Shown: in pieces, positions 8,176 to 16,831 of the stretch
How positions within the stretch are numbered: position 1 is the stretch's first letter
Layout of the letters: each line of letters begins with the position of its first letter
From: JAHFUI01 sp039931615
GTDB taxonomy: Bacteria; Acidobacteriota; Vicinamibacteria; Vicinamibacterales; CAVVIG01
NCBI GenBank assembly: GCA_039931615.1
Contig: JBDTRR010000012.1
Coordinates: forward strand, 36,488 to 100,487
Length of the DNA: 64,000 bases
Direction: 5' to 3'
Position numbers and translations under genes: made by a program
Notes under the pieces: model-generated
Told to the model about the DNA's origin: nothing
Seen by the model: only the letters and a program-made list of their open reading frames with translations
Databases searched by the model: none

Positions 8176-9909
8176 ATGAAGACTGGTCTGATCGGCTTTG
8201 CCTTCTCGCTCCTCGGCGCATGGCTTGGCGCTGGACTGGTCACCGTCCCAAGCAACGCAGCGCCCCAGACGATCGTGGACTTGCAGCCGTTTCGCCAAGC
8301 CCAGTCGATTTCGATCCGTTCGCCTCAGGGACGCGACGGAACGGCGACCCTCGTCAACCTCAACCCGACGATCGGCGTCTGGTACGTGCTGACGATCACC
8401 TGGAACCACGGTCCACCCGAGCGCGCGTATCATTTCGAGAATCCGCGACCCCAGTCGCAAACGCTGCGGCTCGACCAGCCGCCCGCCGCGCTGGTGATTG
8501 CGGACGGCTCGGCTCAGTACCGCTGCGATCTGTTCAGCACGGCGTCGCCCGACCGGCTTGAGCTCACCGCCGCCGGATCGATTTTCCAGCCCGTGTGCGG
8601 CGCGCGTCTCTACCTGCGCAACCGGGCGACCGGTCGCCATTCGCGGCTCGAGGCCGCGGCGGACTTCCTGCGCGAGCACGTCTGGGGAGGCGAGAGCATT
8701 CTGTCACTCGGTCATCACGTGATGGGTGACCGCAATCTGGACACCGGGACGATGGGACGTCAGACGGGAAGCGACCAGGCCGGTCGGATGCTGCAAGCCG
8801 GCCCGCTTGCCGCGCTCATCGATCCGAGCGTCGCCGGACGTACGGTCACCTCCGACAATCTCGGGATCAGCGTCGACAATGGAGGCGCGGGACTGGCCCC
8901 GGGCGTCTGGTACGCCGCCACCGGGAGCCCCGGCGTGTACGTCAGCGTCCTGCAACCCGGCATGGTCGCCGCCCGCATCCTCCACGGCGGTGAGAAGACC
9001 GTGAACGCACTGGACCGCGTCGAAGCGTCCGCCTTGTGCTACGCGATTGCGTTCGATCTCGATCGGTTCGAGATCGCGTACGCCGGTGGCACGGAACATC
9101 CGTCCGTGGAGTGGTCCGCTCATCTGCGGCCGGAGATGAAGGATGCACGACTGGCAGGCCCGGACGGCCTCGGCACCCTCGCGCCGCTCGTCGCCACCGG
9201 CCTCGTCAATCCCGTCGATGCGGCCCGGACCGTGGCGGTCTTCACCGGCGGCTTCAAGCGCGCCCATGGCGCGTTCCTCTCCGGCGACCTGGCGATGACG
9301 AACCGGGGGAGCCACTACGGCTTCATCGAGAACGGTACGGTCCTCAGCACGCTGCAGCCTGGCCTCGCCACGCTGTTCACGCTGGCGGACGGTCGCGTCG
9401 ACATGAAGACCTGGGAGGCGGCCGACAACACGCAACTCCGCTACGTCCGCCACGCCCGTCAGAACGGCGTCCCGGTAGTCGAGGTCGATCGGCAGTCGCA
9501 GGCGATCGTGCCGGGGCGCCTGGTCAATCGGTGGGGACCCGGCAACTGGTCCGGGTCTGAGGACCGGAGCCTCCGCACCATCCGCGCCGCGGCGGCACTT
9601 CAGAACACTCGCGACAAGCAGTTCCTGATCTATGCGGTGTTCTCGGCGGCCACGCCGTCCGCCATGGCGCGGGTCTTTCAGGCCTACCAGTGCCGGTACG
9701 CCATGCTGCTCGACATGAATGCACTGGAACACACCTATCTGGCCCTGCATCAGCGGATCGGATCGCGCATCGTCCTCGAGCATCTCGTTAAGGGGATGAG
9801 TCAACTCGACCAATCGTCGAACGGCGCGATCGTGCCGCGATTCGTCGGGTATCCTGACAACCGTGACTTCTTTGCCGTGATGGAGCGCCGCGAGGAGGCA
9901 CGACCATGA
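8176..9909 (+). CDS. Secreted protein, possibly phosphodiester-glycosidase-like
   Basis: This 577-residue protein starts with a signal peptide (about 1-28, cleavage near SNAA). The first half is rich in beta strands. The second half includes VAVFTGGFKRAHGAFL, FIENGTVLSTLQPGLATLF and AMLLDMNALEH. These recall the layout of phosphodiester glycosidase (NAGPA/DUF2233) domains: a Gly-Gly-Phe loop, then a Leu-Asp strand. The match is loose and the function stays open. ATG 8176 was chosen because it begins the signal peptide; the open frame continues upstream without coding character. The stop overlaps the next start by four bases, so the two secreted products are made together. Confidence 0.65.
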   Translation: MKTGLIGFAFSLLGAWLGAGLVTVPSNAAPQTIVDLQPFRQAQSISIRSPQGRDGTATLVNLNPTIGVWYVLTITWNHGPPERAYHFENPRPQSQTLRLDQPPAALVIADGSAQYRCDLFSTASPDRLELTAAGSIFQPVCGARLYLRNRATGRHSRLEAAADFLREHVWGGESILSLGHHVMGDRNLDTGTMGRQTGSDQAGRMLQAGPLAALIDPSVAGRTVTSDNLGISVDNGGAGLAPGVWYAATGSPGVYVSVLQPGMVAARILHGGEKTVNALDRVEASALCYAIAFDLDRFEIAYAGGTEHPSVEWSAHLRPEMKDARLAGPDGLGTLAPLVATGLVNPVDAARTVAVFTGGFKRAHGAFLSGDLAMTNRGSHYGFIENGTVLSTLQPGLATLFTLADGRVDMKTWEAADNTQLRYVRHARQNGVPVVEVDRQSQAIVPGRLVNRWGPGNWSGSEDRSLRTIRAAAALQNTRDKQFLIYAVFSAATPSAMARVFQAYQCRYAMLLDMNALEHTYLALHQRIGSRIVLEHLVKGMSQLDQSSNGAIVPRFVGYPDNRDFFAVMERREEARP

Positions 9910-10907
9910 AGGCGATCCGATTGCTGGTGTCGGGGGCCGCCGCGCTCTGCGGCTCGGTCGTGCTGGCGCAATACCAGACACTCCCGGAGCAGAACGCCGC
10001 GATGCTGCGGCGGCTGCAGAGCGTCCACGGCTTGTCGGACGGGCAGATGGCCGGCATCCGGCAGGTCTTGACGAAATCCGGGTACGCCGGCCAGGGCAAT
10101 CCGGCGATCAGCCGCCATCCCGTCACGCCGGAGCAGTGTCGCGCCAAGCTCGACACGCTTGGCGTCCACTACGAAAATCCGGCATTCGTCGCGATCTGCC
10201 AGGCCAAGTACATGGCGCCGTTGTACGACCCCTCGACCGAGCGGCCCGAAGACGCGGCGGCCTGCATCGACCAGTTCGAGTTCCCCAACATCCCGTGCGA
10301 CTACCCGGTGGTGTGGACGAAGGCGCGCGAGGCGGCCGAGATCTGCGCCGCCGAAGGCAAACGGTTGTGCGACGCGCACGAGTGGGAGGGGGCCTGCGAC
10401 GGCGCGCTGGAGCCGCCGGACTACCGCTTCGATCTGGCGTCCGGTTCCCCAGCCCCGGCGATCGCGCGCATGGCGGCGGCGCACAACCAGGCGCATCGCA
10501 CGACGCAGCGCTGGAGCTACGGGCCGCAGTACCAGAAGGGCATCTGCGCCGCGTCGAGTCAGAAAAGCGAGAACTGCAACGGCGGGGGGTGGAAGATCTG
10601 CGGGTCGAACACGTTCCCCGACGGGACGTTTCCGGACTGCCGGAGTCCGCTTGAGGTGTACGATCTGAACGGCAACGCCGCCGAGCACATGAACCTGCCC
10701 TTGAACACCGATCAGATGTCGAGCCGCGGGAGCAGCGAGCTCGGATACACGGAGATGAAGGGCAGTTGGTTCATCTTCGACCAGTACCGCGCGCATCAGG
10801 ATTGGTGCCGATGGCGGGCGCCGTACTGGCACGGCAGCCGCGTGATGGACCCGCGCAGCCACGCGAACTACCACCTCGGGTTCCGCTGCTGCAAGACGCT
10901 GAAGTGA
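9906..10907 (+). CDS. Secreted formylglycine-generating-enzyme (SUMF1)-like protein
   Basis: This 333-residue protein has a signal peptide (about 1-21, ending VLAQ) and a C-terminal FGE-sulfatase fold. Diagnostic stretches are CIDQFEFPN, a KRLCDAHEWEGAC block, DLNGNAAEHMN (family N-G-N-V-x-E-W) and the closing GFRCC. The typical Trp of the NVxEW motif is replaced (AAEHM), so this is a divergent member. Genuine sulfatase activation is uncertain; many bacterial members have other roles. Translation is coupled to the upstream gene by an ATGA overlap. Confidence 0.8.
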   Translation: MKAIRLLVSGAAALCGSVVLAQYQTLPEQNAAMLRRLQSVHGLSDGQMAGIRQVLTKSGYAGQGNPAISRHPVTPEQCRAKLDTLGVHYENPAFVAICQAKYMAPLYDPSTERPEDAAACIDQFEFPNIPCDYPVVWTKAREAAEICAAEGKRLCDAHEWEGACDGALEPPDYRFDLASGSPAPAIARMAAAHNQAHRTTQRWSYGPQYQKGICAASSQKSENCNGGGWKICGSNTFPDGTFPDCRSPLEVYDLNGNAAEHMNLPLNTDQMSSRGSSELGYTEMKGSWFIFDQYRAHQDWCRWRAPYWHGSRVMDPRSHANYHLGFRCCKTLK

Positions 10908-10980
10908 GGAACGTTGGGCGAGCGACGATCTTCGGCTGATAGGGGAAGGGTCGTGTGTGGTGCGGGGATCCCGGGCCGCG

Positions 10981-11871
10981 CTAGTGGCCGGCTTGGACGC
11001 CGATGCTGCAGGAGGATGAAAACGATGCCACGCGGATGACACCTTCATCGCTCAGCGCCGAGGCGAGAGACCCGTCGCGCAGCATCTCGCGCACCGGCCG
11101 CAGCTCACCGTCTTGCCACGCCCGGTCGGCCACCAGACGCACCCCGTGGCTGTAGTCGACGTAGCAGGCGCCATGGACGATGCTGAGCGGCTGAATCGGT
11201 GCGCCGTTGGTTCGGTGCCACCCGTAGATGGCAAGCCGCCCCGGGGTGCGCGTCAGCAGATTGGTCAGCACCACGTCTTTCTTATGGCCTGATACCAGCG
11301 TGCCGGGGGAGACGGCGGCCGCGCGCGCCTGCTTCTCGATCAATGCGTTGTGCGCGCGGTAGTAATCGGTGGACGTCATGCGCGGTCCTGCCGGCAGCGG
11401 CAAAGGCACGAAATGATGACCGGATTGCTCGTAGACGGCGTTGACCATCTTTCTGGTGGGCAGGACGAAGCCGAAGGCATCGGCGATCGTCGTCGCCGTC
11501 GCCAGATTCATGGGGATCCGCAGGAAGTCGTCGTCTGATCCGATCGCCAGGTAATCGGGCGTCACGAAGATCGTGGCCGACACCGTGCGGCCGGCGGCGC
11601 GGTAGCTCAGTTCAACCGGAGCGAGCTGCCTGAGAAACGACGGCATGTTGCCGTCGAGGATCTCGCCCAGGATCGTCCGCTCGCGGCCGCGCGCATCGAG
11701 GCCCGCCAGCGCGTCGGCCACGCGCGAGCCGGTGCGGGCGCGCGGCGACCGCTGCGGAATCCGCCGTGTGAGGGTGTCGATATTTCCCGGAGATGCTGGG
11801 TGACCGCCCAGGGCGACGCATTGCGACCACGCGGCGATAGCGCTGACAACAGCCACGATCGGGCGGTGCAC
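10981..11871 (-). CDS. Secreted protein of unknown function
   Basis: This 296-residue protein has a probable signal peptide (about 1-22). No family was recognised. Visible segments include TIFVTPDYLAIGSDDDFLRIPMN in the middle, HKKDVVLTNLL, and LSIVHGACYVDYSHGVRLV near the C-terminus. The last has His, Cys and Asp residues that could be catalytic, but this is speculation. It is convergent with the FGE-like gene, with 73 bases between the stops. Composition matches its neighbours. The three genes from 8176 to 11871 form a small cluster of exported proteins. Confidence 0.7.
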   Translation of the reverse strand: MHRPIVAVVSAIAAWSQCVALGGHPASPGNIDTLTRRIPQRSPRARTGSRVADALAGLDARGRERTILGEILDGNMPSFLRQLAPVELSYRAAGRTVSATIFVTPDYLAIGSDDDFLRIPMNLATATTIADAFGFVLPTRKMVNAVYEQSGHHFVPLPLPAGPRMTSTDYYRAHNALIEKQARAAAVSPGTLVSGHKKDVVLTNLLTRTPGRLAIYGWHRTNGAPIQPLSIVHGACYVDYSHGVRLVADRAWQDGELRPVREMLRDGSLASALSDEGVIRVASFSSSCSIGVQAGH

Positions 11872-12340
11872 GGGACCTCCCTAGTTCAGACAACAGCAAG
11901 AGGGATGCGCACAGTCGGGGCGAGAACACCTGCAAGAAGATGGGGATTCTATCACGGGCCCCCGCCGAGGTTCCGTTCGAAAGGAGCCGACGCGCTTCGC
12001 CACTCTGGCCGCACCGCGCCGTTCATCACGCCCGGTGGTGCGCGCGCGCATGCAAATGTTCCAGATCCGGGTCAGGCCGCGCTGGCCGTGGCGACCCGAG
12101 GATTTCGGATCTGCGATTAGTTCCCGCTCCTCTGGCCGCGTCCTTGTGCGAAGAACACCAAACGGCGACGCGCCAAGACCTATTTCAGCGGGCTGATCGG
12201 CGGCACAGCCATTGCCTCGGTGCGGAGCGGTTTCCAACGCACTGCGACTGAGCGCACCGTGGTCGTCGGTCCGAGCGTGCGGCAGACGTGCAGATGTGGC
12301 GCCGCACAGACAGCAACACCTGAGATGAGGGGCAACAGCC
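11872..12340. other. Divergent intergenic region, nothing recognised
   Basis: This gap of about 470 bases separates the divergent unknown secreted gene and the CBS gene. It should hold both promoters. Open frames here are low in coding character and carry no motif. No clear hairpin terminator or RNA gene was seen. Confidence 0.45.
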
Positions 12341-12814
12341 ATGAAAGTGCGAGAGCTGATGACCAGCGTCGTGCGGACCTGTCGGCCTGAGACGAGTCTG
12401 GAGGAAGCGAAAGAAAACATGTGGGCAGGCGATTGCGGGGCGTTGCCCGTCGTCAACCATGAAGGCCTTGTCACCGGCGTGATCACCGAGTGGGAGATCT
12501 TTATCGCGGTCGCCAGCAAAGGTCGGTGCGCCCGTCGCATCGCGGTTCGCGAGGTGGCTCAGGGCCAGCCGCACACGTGCCAGCCAGACGATGACGCCGC
12601 CGCCGCGCTGGAGACGATGACGTGGCATCAGGTCCGACGGCTTCCGGTGGTCGATGCCGAAGGCCACGTGCGCGGCATGCTGTCGCTGAACGATGTTGTA
12701 GCGCATGCCGGGGCGGCTACGCCAACCGAGCTGGCGAGCACGTTGGCCAGTATCCGCGCCTATCTGCGAGCATCGTCGGCCGGTCGCGAGAATCGGGGCC
12801 TCGTCAAGCCGTAG
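12341..12814 (+). CDS. Two-CBS-domain protein
   Basis: This 157-residue protein consists of two CBS motifs: about 1-60 (MKVRELMTSVVRTCRPETSLEEA, then GALPVVNHEGLVTGVIT) and about 70-130 (VRRLPVVDAEGHVRGMLSLNDVV). Such stand-alone pairs bind adenine nucleotides and sense energy or redox state, often in stress clusters. A GAGGGGC ribosome site precedes the ATG. It is convergent with the HAD-DUF87 gene. The two-CBS call is firm; the ligand is unknown. Confidence 0.88.
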   Translation: MKVRELMTSVVRTCRPETSLEEAKENMWAGDCGALPVVNHEGLVTGVITEWEIFIAVASKGRCARRIAVREVAQGQPHTCQPDDDAAAALETMTWHQVRRLPVVDAEGHVRGMLSLNDVVAHAGAATPTELASTLASIRAYLRASSAGRENRGLVKP

Positions 12815-12927
12815 TAAGAACCGCGCAGGTTCGGACCGTAGGTCCCGCCGAACGACGACCGACATCATCCGGCAGATGTGGTCGGTCTTCACGCCCGGGC
12901 GGGCTGAACCATAGGCGACCTCGGACC

Positions 12928-14676
12928 TCAAACGGTCTCGAATTCGTCGCCAAGCAAGTCGTACCTGCCGCGAACCGCGTTCGCCATCTCGGGCACCGTC
13001 TGGCCGCGGGAACCCGCCCGGTATCGTTGCTCAAGGCGTCGCAGGTCATCGGCAAGGGCCCGATCTCCAAACACATCCGCGATCCAGCGCGAGAAGTCGC
13101 CGCGCACGAGATACCCCTCCAACAGGGGCGGCGGTGTTCCCTCCAGCTCAGACACGAACTGGCGGAGCGTGCGGATCCCGTGCCTGGGTTGACCGTTGGC
13201 GTTGAAGACGAACGCGCGGTGTGCGCTGACGGGGACGTCGACGTACTTTTCCCGGTGACGGACATGCGTCGTGAGGCGCGGCGCAATGGTGAACAACTTC
13301 AGCTCACCTTCGGCCTCTTCCGTGATCGGCAGGGCCACTGCCTGGCCGACGTTCAAGTGACCGAGGATCGCCCATCGTCCGGCATCAATCGCGCCACACT
13401 TCGCGCAACAGGCACGGAGCGCTTCCATCTCGGCCGGGTTCGACTCGCACGTCACAATCATCACCTCGGTGGCGGCGAGGAGGGCCTGGGGCAGCCGTGA
13501 GCCGCAGTAGGTCACGATCGTATAGCCGTTCCGCTCGAGGTCGAGCAGTTGAGGCGCATCAGCATCGTGCAGGTAGTAATGCGCTTCGTCGAGCAGAATG
13601 CGATGCGGAAGGCCGGTCCGACGTCTGAGCACGTTCAGGGCTGGCAGTACCGCGCGGATGTACTGGACCTTGTCGTCGTGCGGCTGACGCGAGAGGTCGA
13701 TCACGACGCTGCGATCGGGATATCGGAGGGCCCGCAACAGTTCGCGTGGTGTCGGCGGCGGGTCTTCCCGGCCGAGAACCGTTACGCCCGGCAGGTTTTC
13801 GAGGGAGCTGTAGTCGCCTTCCGGGTCGATGGCGCACACGCAGTATCCATGGAGAATCAACTGCTCGCACAGGAGACCCGCGGCCCAGGACTTCCCGGAT
13901 TTGGCATCGCCGGTTACCAGGACGTTCCGGCCACGCACCGCGAGTGAGAACTCGCGACCGTCTTCAAGATGTCCCAGCAACAGACGACGTCGGCCGCGTC
14001 GCGGAATCGGCAGACTGCCGGATGCCGCGAGCTTTCGGATATAGACCGCGACCGCCGGCGGGCCGCTGCCCGCCAGCACGACGTCGGCAGCGGCCTGCAG
14101 GGCCTGGCTGCCCCATTCGACCGCCACGCCCACTTCCACCAGGCGCAGGAGCTCGTGATCGTTCTCGGCATCGCCGATCGCCACGGTGTTTCGTGCCGAT
14201 AGCCGCAAGGTCTCCAGTGCCACGCCAAGCCCGGTGGCCTTGCTGACACCCTGCGGCGACGTCATCACGCGTCCACGATTGAAGATGAGGACGAGCGGCA
14301 ATTCGAGCGCGCGAATGACCTCCAACAGCCGCGGGGCGTCGTTCGCATCGGCGTCGACCAGGCACGTTCCGGCAGCGAATGGAAGGCCGCGGCGGCGCAG
14401 TTCAGCCAGGAATCGCTCCGGCACCTGAGGCGCCAGCAGGGAAGTCCGTCCGCTCTCCGGAAAGTGGAGAACGGCGCCGTTCTCGGCGATGACGCCATCG
14501 ACGAAGTGAAGGTCGCCGGCCACGCGCCGTAGTTCGTCGAGAATCCGGCCGGTGACGAGGAGCACGATGATCCCTGCCGTGCGGGCGGCCGCGATCGCCT
14601 CGCGTACGGACGGCTCCAATGCCTCCCCGCGCGCGATGGTGCCGTCGTAGTCCAGCGCAATGACCGACAACTTCAC
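12928..14676 (-). CDS. HAD phosphatase fused to DUF87/HerA-like P-loop ATPase
   Basis: This 582-residue protein fuses two domains. Residues ~1-225 are a Cof-type (IIB) HAD hydrolase: motif I LDYDGT, motif II LLVTGR and motif IV IGDAENDHEL. Residues ~250-520 are a DUF87/HerA-like ATPase: Walker A GDAKSGKS, a CAIDPEGDY strand and Walker B RILLDEAHYY. The GTG at 14676 was chosen because GAGGAGG lies six bases upstream and the HAD domain starts at once; a longer open frame upstream lacks coding character. HAD-IIB enzymes dephosphorylate sugars or phospholipids, and DUF87 ATPases usually move DNA or protein. The joint role is unknown. It is divergent from a small helical protein and near CBS and Usp genes, suggesting a stress module. 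Confidence 0.82.
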   Translation of the reverse strand: MKLSVIALDYDGTIARGEALEPSVREAIAAARTAGIIVLLVTGRILDELRRVAGDLHFVDGVIAENGAVLHFPESGRTSLLAPQVPERFLAELRRRGLPFAAGTCLVDADANDAPRLLEVIRALELPLVLIFNRGRVMTSPQGVSKATGLGVALETLRLSARNTVAIGDAENDHELLRLVEVGVAVEWGSQALQAAADVVLAGSGPPAVAVYIRKLAASGSLPIPRRGRRRLLLGHLEDGREFSLAVRGRNVLVTGDAKSGKSWAAGLLCEQLILHGYCVCAIDPEGDYSSLENLPGVTVLGREDPPPTPRELLRALRYPDRSVVIDLSRQPHDDKVQYIRAVLPALNVLRRRTGLPHRILLDEAHYYLHDADAPQLLDLERNGYTIVTYCGSRLPQALLAATEVMIVTCESNPAEMEALRACCAKCGAIDAGRWAILGHLNVGQAVALPITEEAEGELKLFTIAPRLTTHVRHREKYVDVPVSAHRAFVFNANGQPRHGIRTLRQFVSELEGTPPPLLEGYLVRGDFSRWIADVFGDRALADDLRRLEQRYRAGSRGQTVPEMANAVRGRYDLLGDEFETV

Positions 14677-14762
14677 AAATGCCTCCTCATCGGGTTTGAG
14701 CAAGTGGTCTGCCACGACGCTCGGCTCCGGAATGGAGATTGACCGGGCACGGACGACGCGAA

Positions 14763-14785
14763 GAATTCCCCACGGGTGGGAGTTC
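14763..14785. promoter_or_regulatory. Imperfect palindrome between divergent genes
   Basis: GAATTCCC and GGGAGTTC face each other across seven bases, and the flanking AA/TT pairs extend the symmetry to 14761-14787. One position is a mismatch in DNA but a G-U pair in RNA. It sits between the divergent HAD-DUF87 gene and the 76-residue protein gene, where a shared operator would be expected. No regulator is assigned. Confidence 0.3.
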
Positions 14786-14986
14786 TTCCGCCCATTTGCT
14801 GACTGGCGCACCGTTACCAGACCACCACTGCCGGACGGCCAGCGTGCCGATCGATTCGTTCAGAGATCGGCTACCCGAGACAGCGGAACGGCCGATGCCC
14901 GCGCGGCGACCACAGGGGAGAGGCTGCGGCACATGGCTTGCTCCCACAAGGAATGACGCCGCATGATGTCCAGGAGGGATGACGCG

Positions 14987-15217
14987 ATGACCGCGACACG
15001 CGACCGAATCGAAAACCTCGTCCTACGAATCCAGCGTGACTTCCTCGACCACTCAACGCTGTCGCTGACGTTGTCGGCCGCCGAGAAGCAATTCGGTGTC
15101 GACGAACTCACCTGTGTCGGTGTGCTCGGCGCGCTGGTGGAGGCACGGGTGCTGACGGAGCAGGAAGGCGCCTTTCGCAGGCACTTTCCACGGCCTGCGG
15201 CACGACGAGCGGCCTGA
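14987..15217 (+). CDS. Small winged-helix-like protein of a stress cluster
   Basis: This 76-residue protein has a helical N-terminus (TRDRIENLVLRIQRDFLDH) and a helix-turn-helix-like core (LTLSAAEKQFGVDELTCVGV). A strand-rich end follows (ARVLTEQEGAFRRHF), as in small winged-helix folds. The ATG at 14987 follows AGGAGGG at an 8-9 base spacing, so this start is better than the in-frame ATG at 14963. It lies between the HAD-DUF87 gene and the universal-stress-protein relic. Function unknown; DNA binding is possible. Confidence 0.65.
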   Translation: MTATRDRIENLVLRIQRDFLDHSTLSLTLSAAEKQFGVDELTCVGVLGALVEARVLTEQEGAFRRHFPRPAARRAA

Positions 15218-15274
15218 ATCGTGGAACCGCAGGGTGCCAGCTCCCCCGGCGGGATATGCACGCAGGACGCCGTG

Positions 15275-15543
15275 ATGATCGAGATTCGACGAATCCTCTG
15301 CCCGATTGATTTCTCGGACTACTCGCGTCGTGCGCTCGATCACCCCGTCAAGATTGCCCGATGGTACGAGTCCTCGATCACGGCTCTCCACGTGTTCTCG
15401 CCGGTCCCCGTCGCCGCTTACGGTCCCGGCACGGTGGGTTTGACCCGATCGGGCTGACACCGGCCGATCGCGATCAGCTGCCCGCCGAGACTACGGCATT
15501 CATCGCAGCGGGGAGCGCCGTGTTACCACCGAGGCGTAACTGA
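15275..15543 (+). pseudogene. Universal stress protein (UspA family), frameshifted and truncated
   Basis: The first frame gives IRRILCPIDFSDYSRRALDH and ITALHVFSPVPVAAYGPGTVG, a normal UspA N-terminus. It then stops at 15457. The +1 frame continues seamlessly from about 15438 with FDPIGLTPADRDQLPAETTAF before another stop at 15543. A one-base indel near 15437 explains the break. The C-terminal half with the ATP-binding GxxGxxG(S/T) motif is absent, so the gene is dead even without the shift. Intact members have about 140-160 residues. Confidence 0.75.
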
Positions 15544-15603
15544 ACGCCAGGTCTGAGCCATTGAGTGCACCGCTGCCCGTAAATTCGCTTCTCGAAAGGT
15601 CTT

Positions 15604-16062
15604 ATGCACATTACAGAGCGGCGTCGGATGGTCGGGGTAGCAGCCGGTCTTGCCCTGATGGCAACGCTCGCGGCGGCTCAGACACAGACTGGCAACCGCC
15701 AGGACGTGGTCAAGCCAGTTATCCCAAGCGACGCGACCGTATTGGAGGGCATGCCCACCGTACGACTCGACGTCACAGACCAGGGAACGAAGCGACAGGC
15801 GCTCGATCGGAAGCACGCCGCCGCGGAAGCGCTCAAGATCGAAATCGTTGACGGTCGGTACTACTGGACGAGTCGAGAGAAGCAGCCGCTGACGGTGACC
15901 ACCTCGGGGGAGTTCACGTACCTGACGTCGACCGAGCCCGGCAAGTACGTCCGCTTCAAAAAACTCAACGACAGGATCTCTTATGTCGAGCACGTGGACA
16001 TGGAGTTCGGCAGCGTTACCTATTGGGGACAATTGAGAATCATCGTCGGCCAACAGCGATGA
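15604..16062 (+). CDS. Secreted hypothetical protein
   Basis: This 152-residue protein has a signal peptide (about 1-25, cleavage after LAAAQ). The mature part is mainly beta, with IEIVDGRYYWTSREKQPL and TSTEPGKYVRFKKL; no family was recognised. An AAAGG lies about six bases before the ATG. It is the last apparently intact gene before the integrase relic and tRNA-Gly, and could be cargo of the old island. Confidence 0.55.
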   Translation: MHITERRRMVGVAAGLALMATLAAAQTQTGNRQDVVKPVIPSDATVLEGMPTVRLDVTDQGTKRQALDRKHAAAEALKIEIVDGRYYWTSREKQPLTVTTSGEFTYLTSTEPGKYVRFKKLNDRISYVEHVDMEFGSVTYWGQLRIIVGQQR

Positions 16063-16503
16063 GTCATCGCAGTGGGGACGCCCGAGTGGCCACGACGGTC
16101 CCGGCGAGGACGGCGTCCTTTGGGTCCGAGCAGCGCGCCGGGGCCTGACGCGTTTCCGGGACGCGGATCGCGGCCATGATCATGCTTCGGCCTCGCCTTG
16201 TTGTTCGAGCCAGCAGTCGTCACCTCTCTCGACCGATCTCTCGGCGCCTTCCGCCAAGACCGCTCATGCCGTCAACATGTCGGCACGGAATCGCCGACCC
16301 GGGCTTGGCGCTAACAGCACCGCCGCGACGGTGCCGTATCCGTCAGACCCCATGGGAACGCACCGCGACCGAAGCCATCTCGCTCATTCGTCGCTCTTCG
16401 CATTATCGCGAAGGCCCCCGATGCTGTTAAGTGCGGGCGACTCAACCAGCTTGCGATCAGGTCGACCGATCGTGCTCGTCCACTAGTCACCTCCTCCGTT
16501 TTC
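16063..16503. other. Non-coding or decayed stretch before the integrase relic
   Basis: About 440 bases hold only short Arg/Pro-rich frames on both strands with no recognisable domain. This is consistent with eroded DNA upstream of the integrase tail. No promoter, terminator or repeat was identified. Confidence 0.4.
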
Positions 16504-16674
16504 GTATTGGCGGGCCACGCGGATCTGTCGACGAGGCAGCGCTACATGCACCTGAGCCCGGCGGCGACCGCAGACGCCATTCGGTTGCTGGATGGGCGCG
16601 GGCCCAACCACGATCTCGCCCGTAAATTTGGAGACATTTTGGACACGAGATCGTCGCCGGCCGAAAGTGATTGA
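16504..16674 (+). pseudogene. C-terminal remnant of a tyrosine recombinase (phage-type integrase)
   Basis: The frame reads VLAGHADLSTRQRYMHLSP then AATADAIRLLDGRGPN and stops at 16674. It contains the end of the catalytic domain: the conserved G-H, a spacer and the nucleophile Tyr in RYMHLSP. The catalytic R and H-x-x-R boxes that should lie upstream are missing, so it is a fragment of about 56 residues. It ends 15 bases before the 3' end of tRNA-Gly, the usual place for an integrase beside its tRNA attachment site. Confidence 0.7.
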
Positions 16675-16689
16675 TTTTAAATGATTTAG

Positions 16690-16763
16690 TGGAGCGGGCT
16701 ACGGGGATCGAACCCGTGTCCGAGGCTTGGGAAGCCTCTGTACTACCATTGTACTAAGCCCGC
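16690..16763 (-). tRNA. tRNA-Gly(CCC)
   Basis: The minus strand folds as a cloverleaf. The acceptor stem is GCGGGCT/AGCCCGC. The anticodon stem GAGGC/GCCTC flanks the loop TTCCCAA, giving anticodon CCC. A canonical T-arm contains GGTTCGATCC. The discriminator base and CCA end are encoded (TGG at 16690-16692 on the plus strand). The 3' end faces the integrase relic, so this tRNA gene is the likely attachment site of the decayed island to its left. Confidence 0.95.
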
Positions 16764-16831
16764 CGGCGACGACCCGTATTGTACAAGCGACACCCGAGCC
16801 GATCAACGCATGGTGTGTCCCGCCCGTCTCC

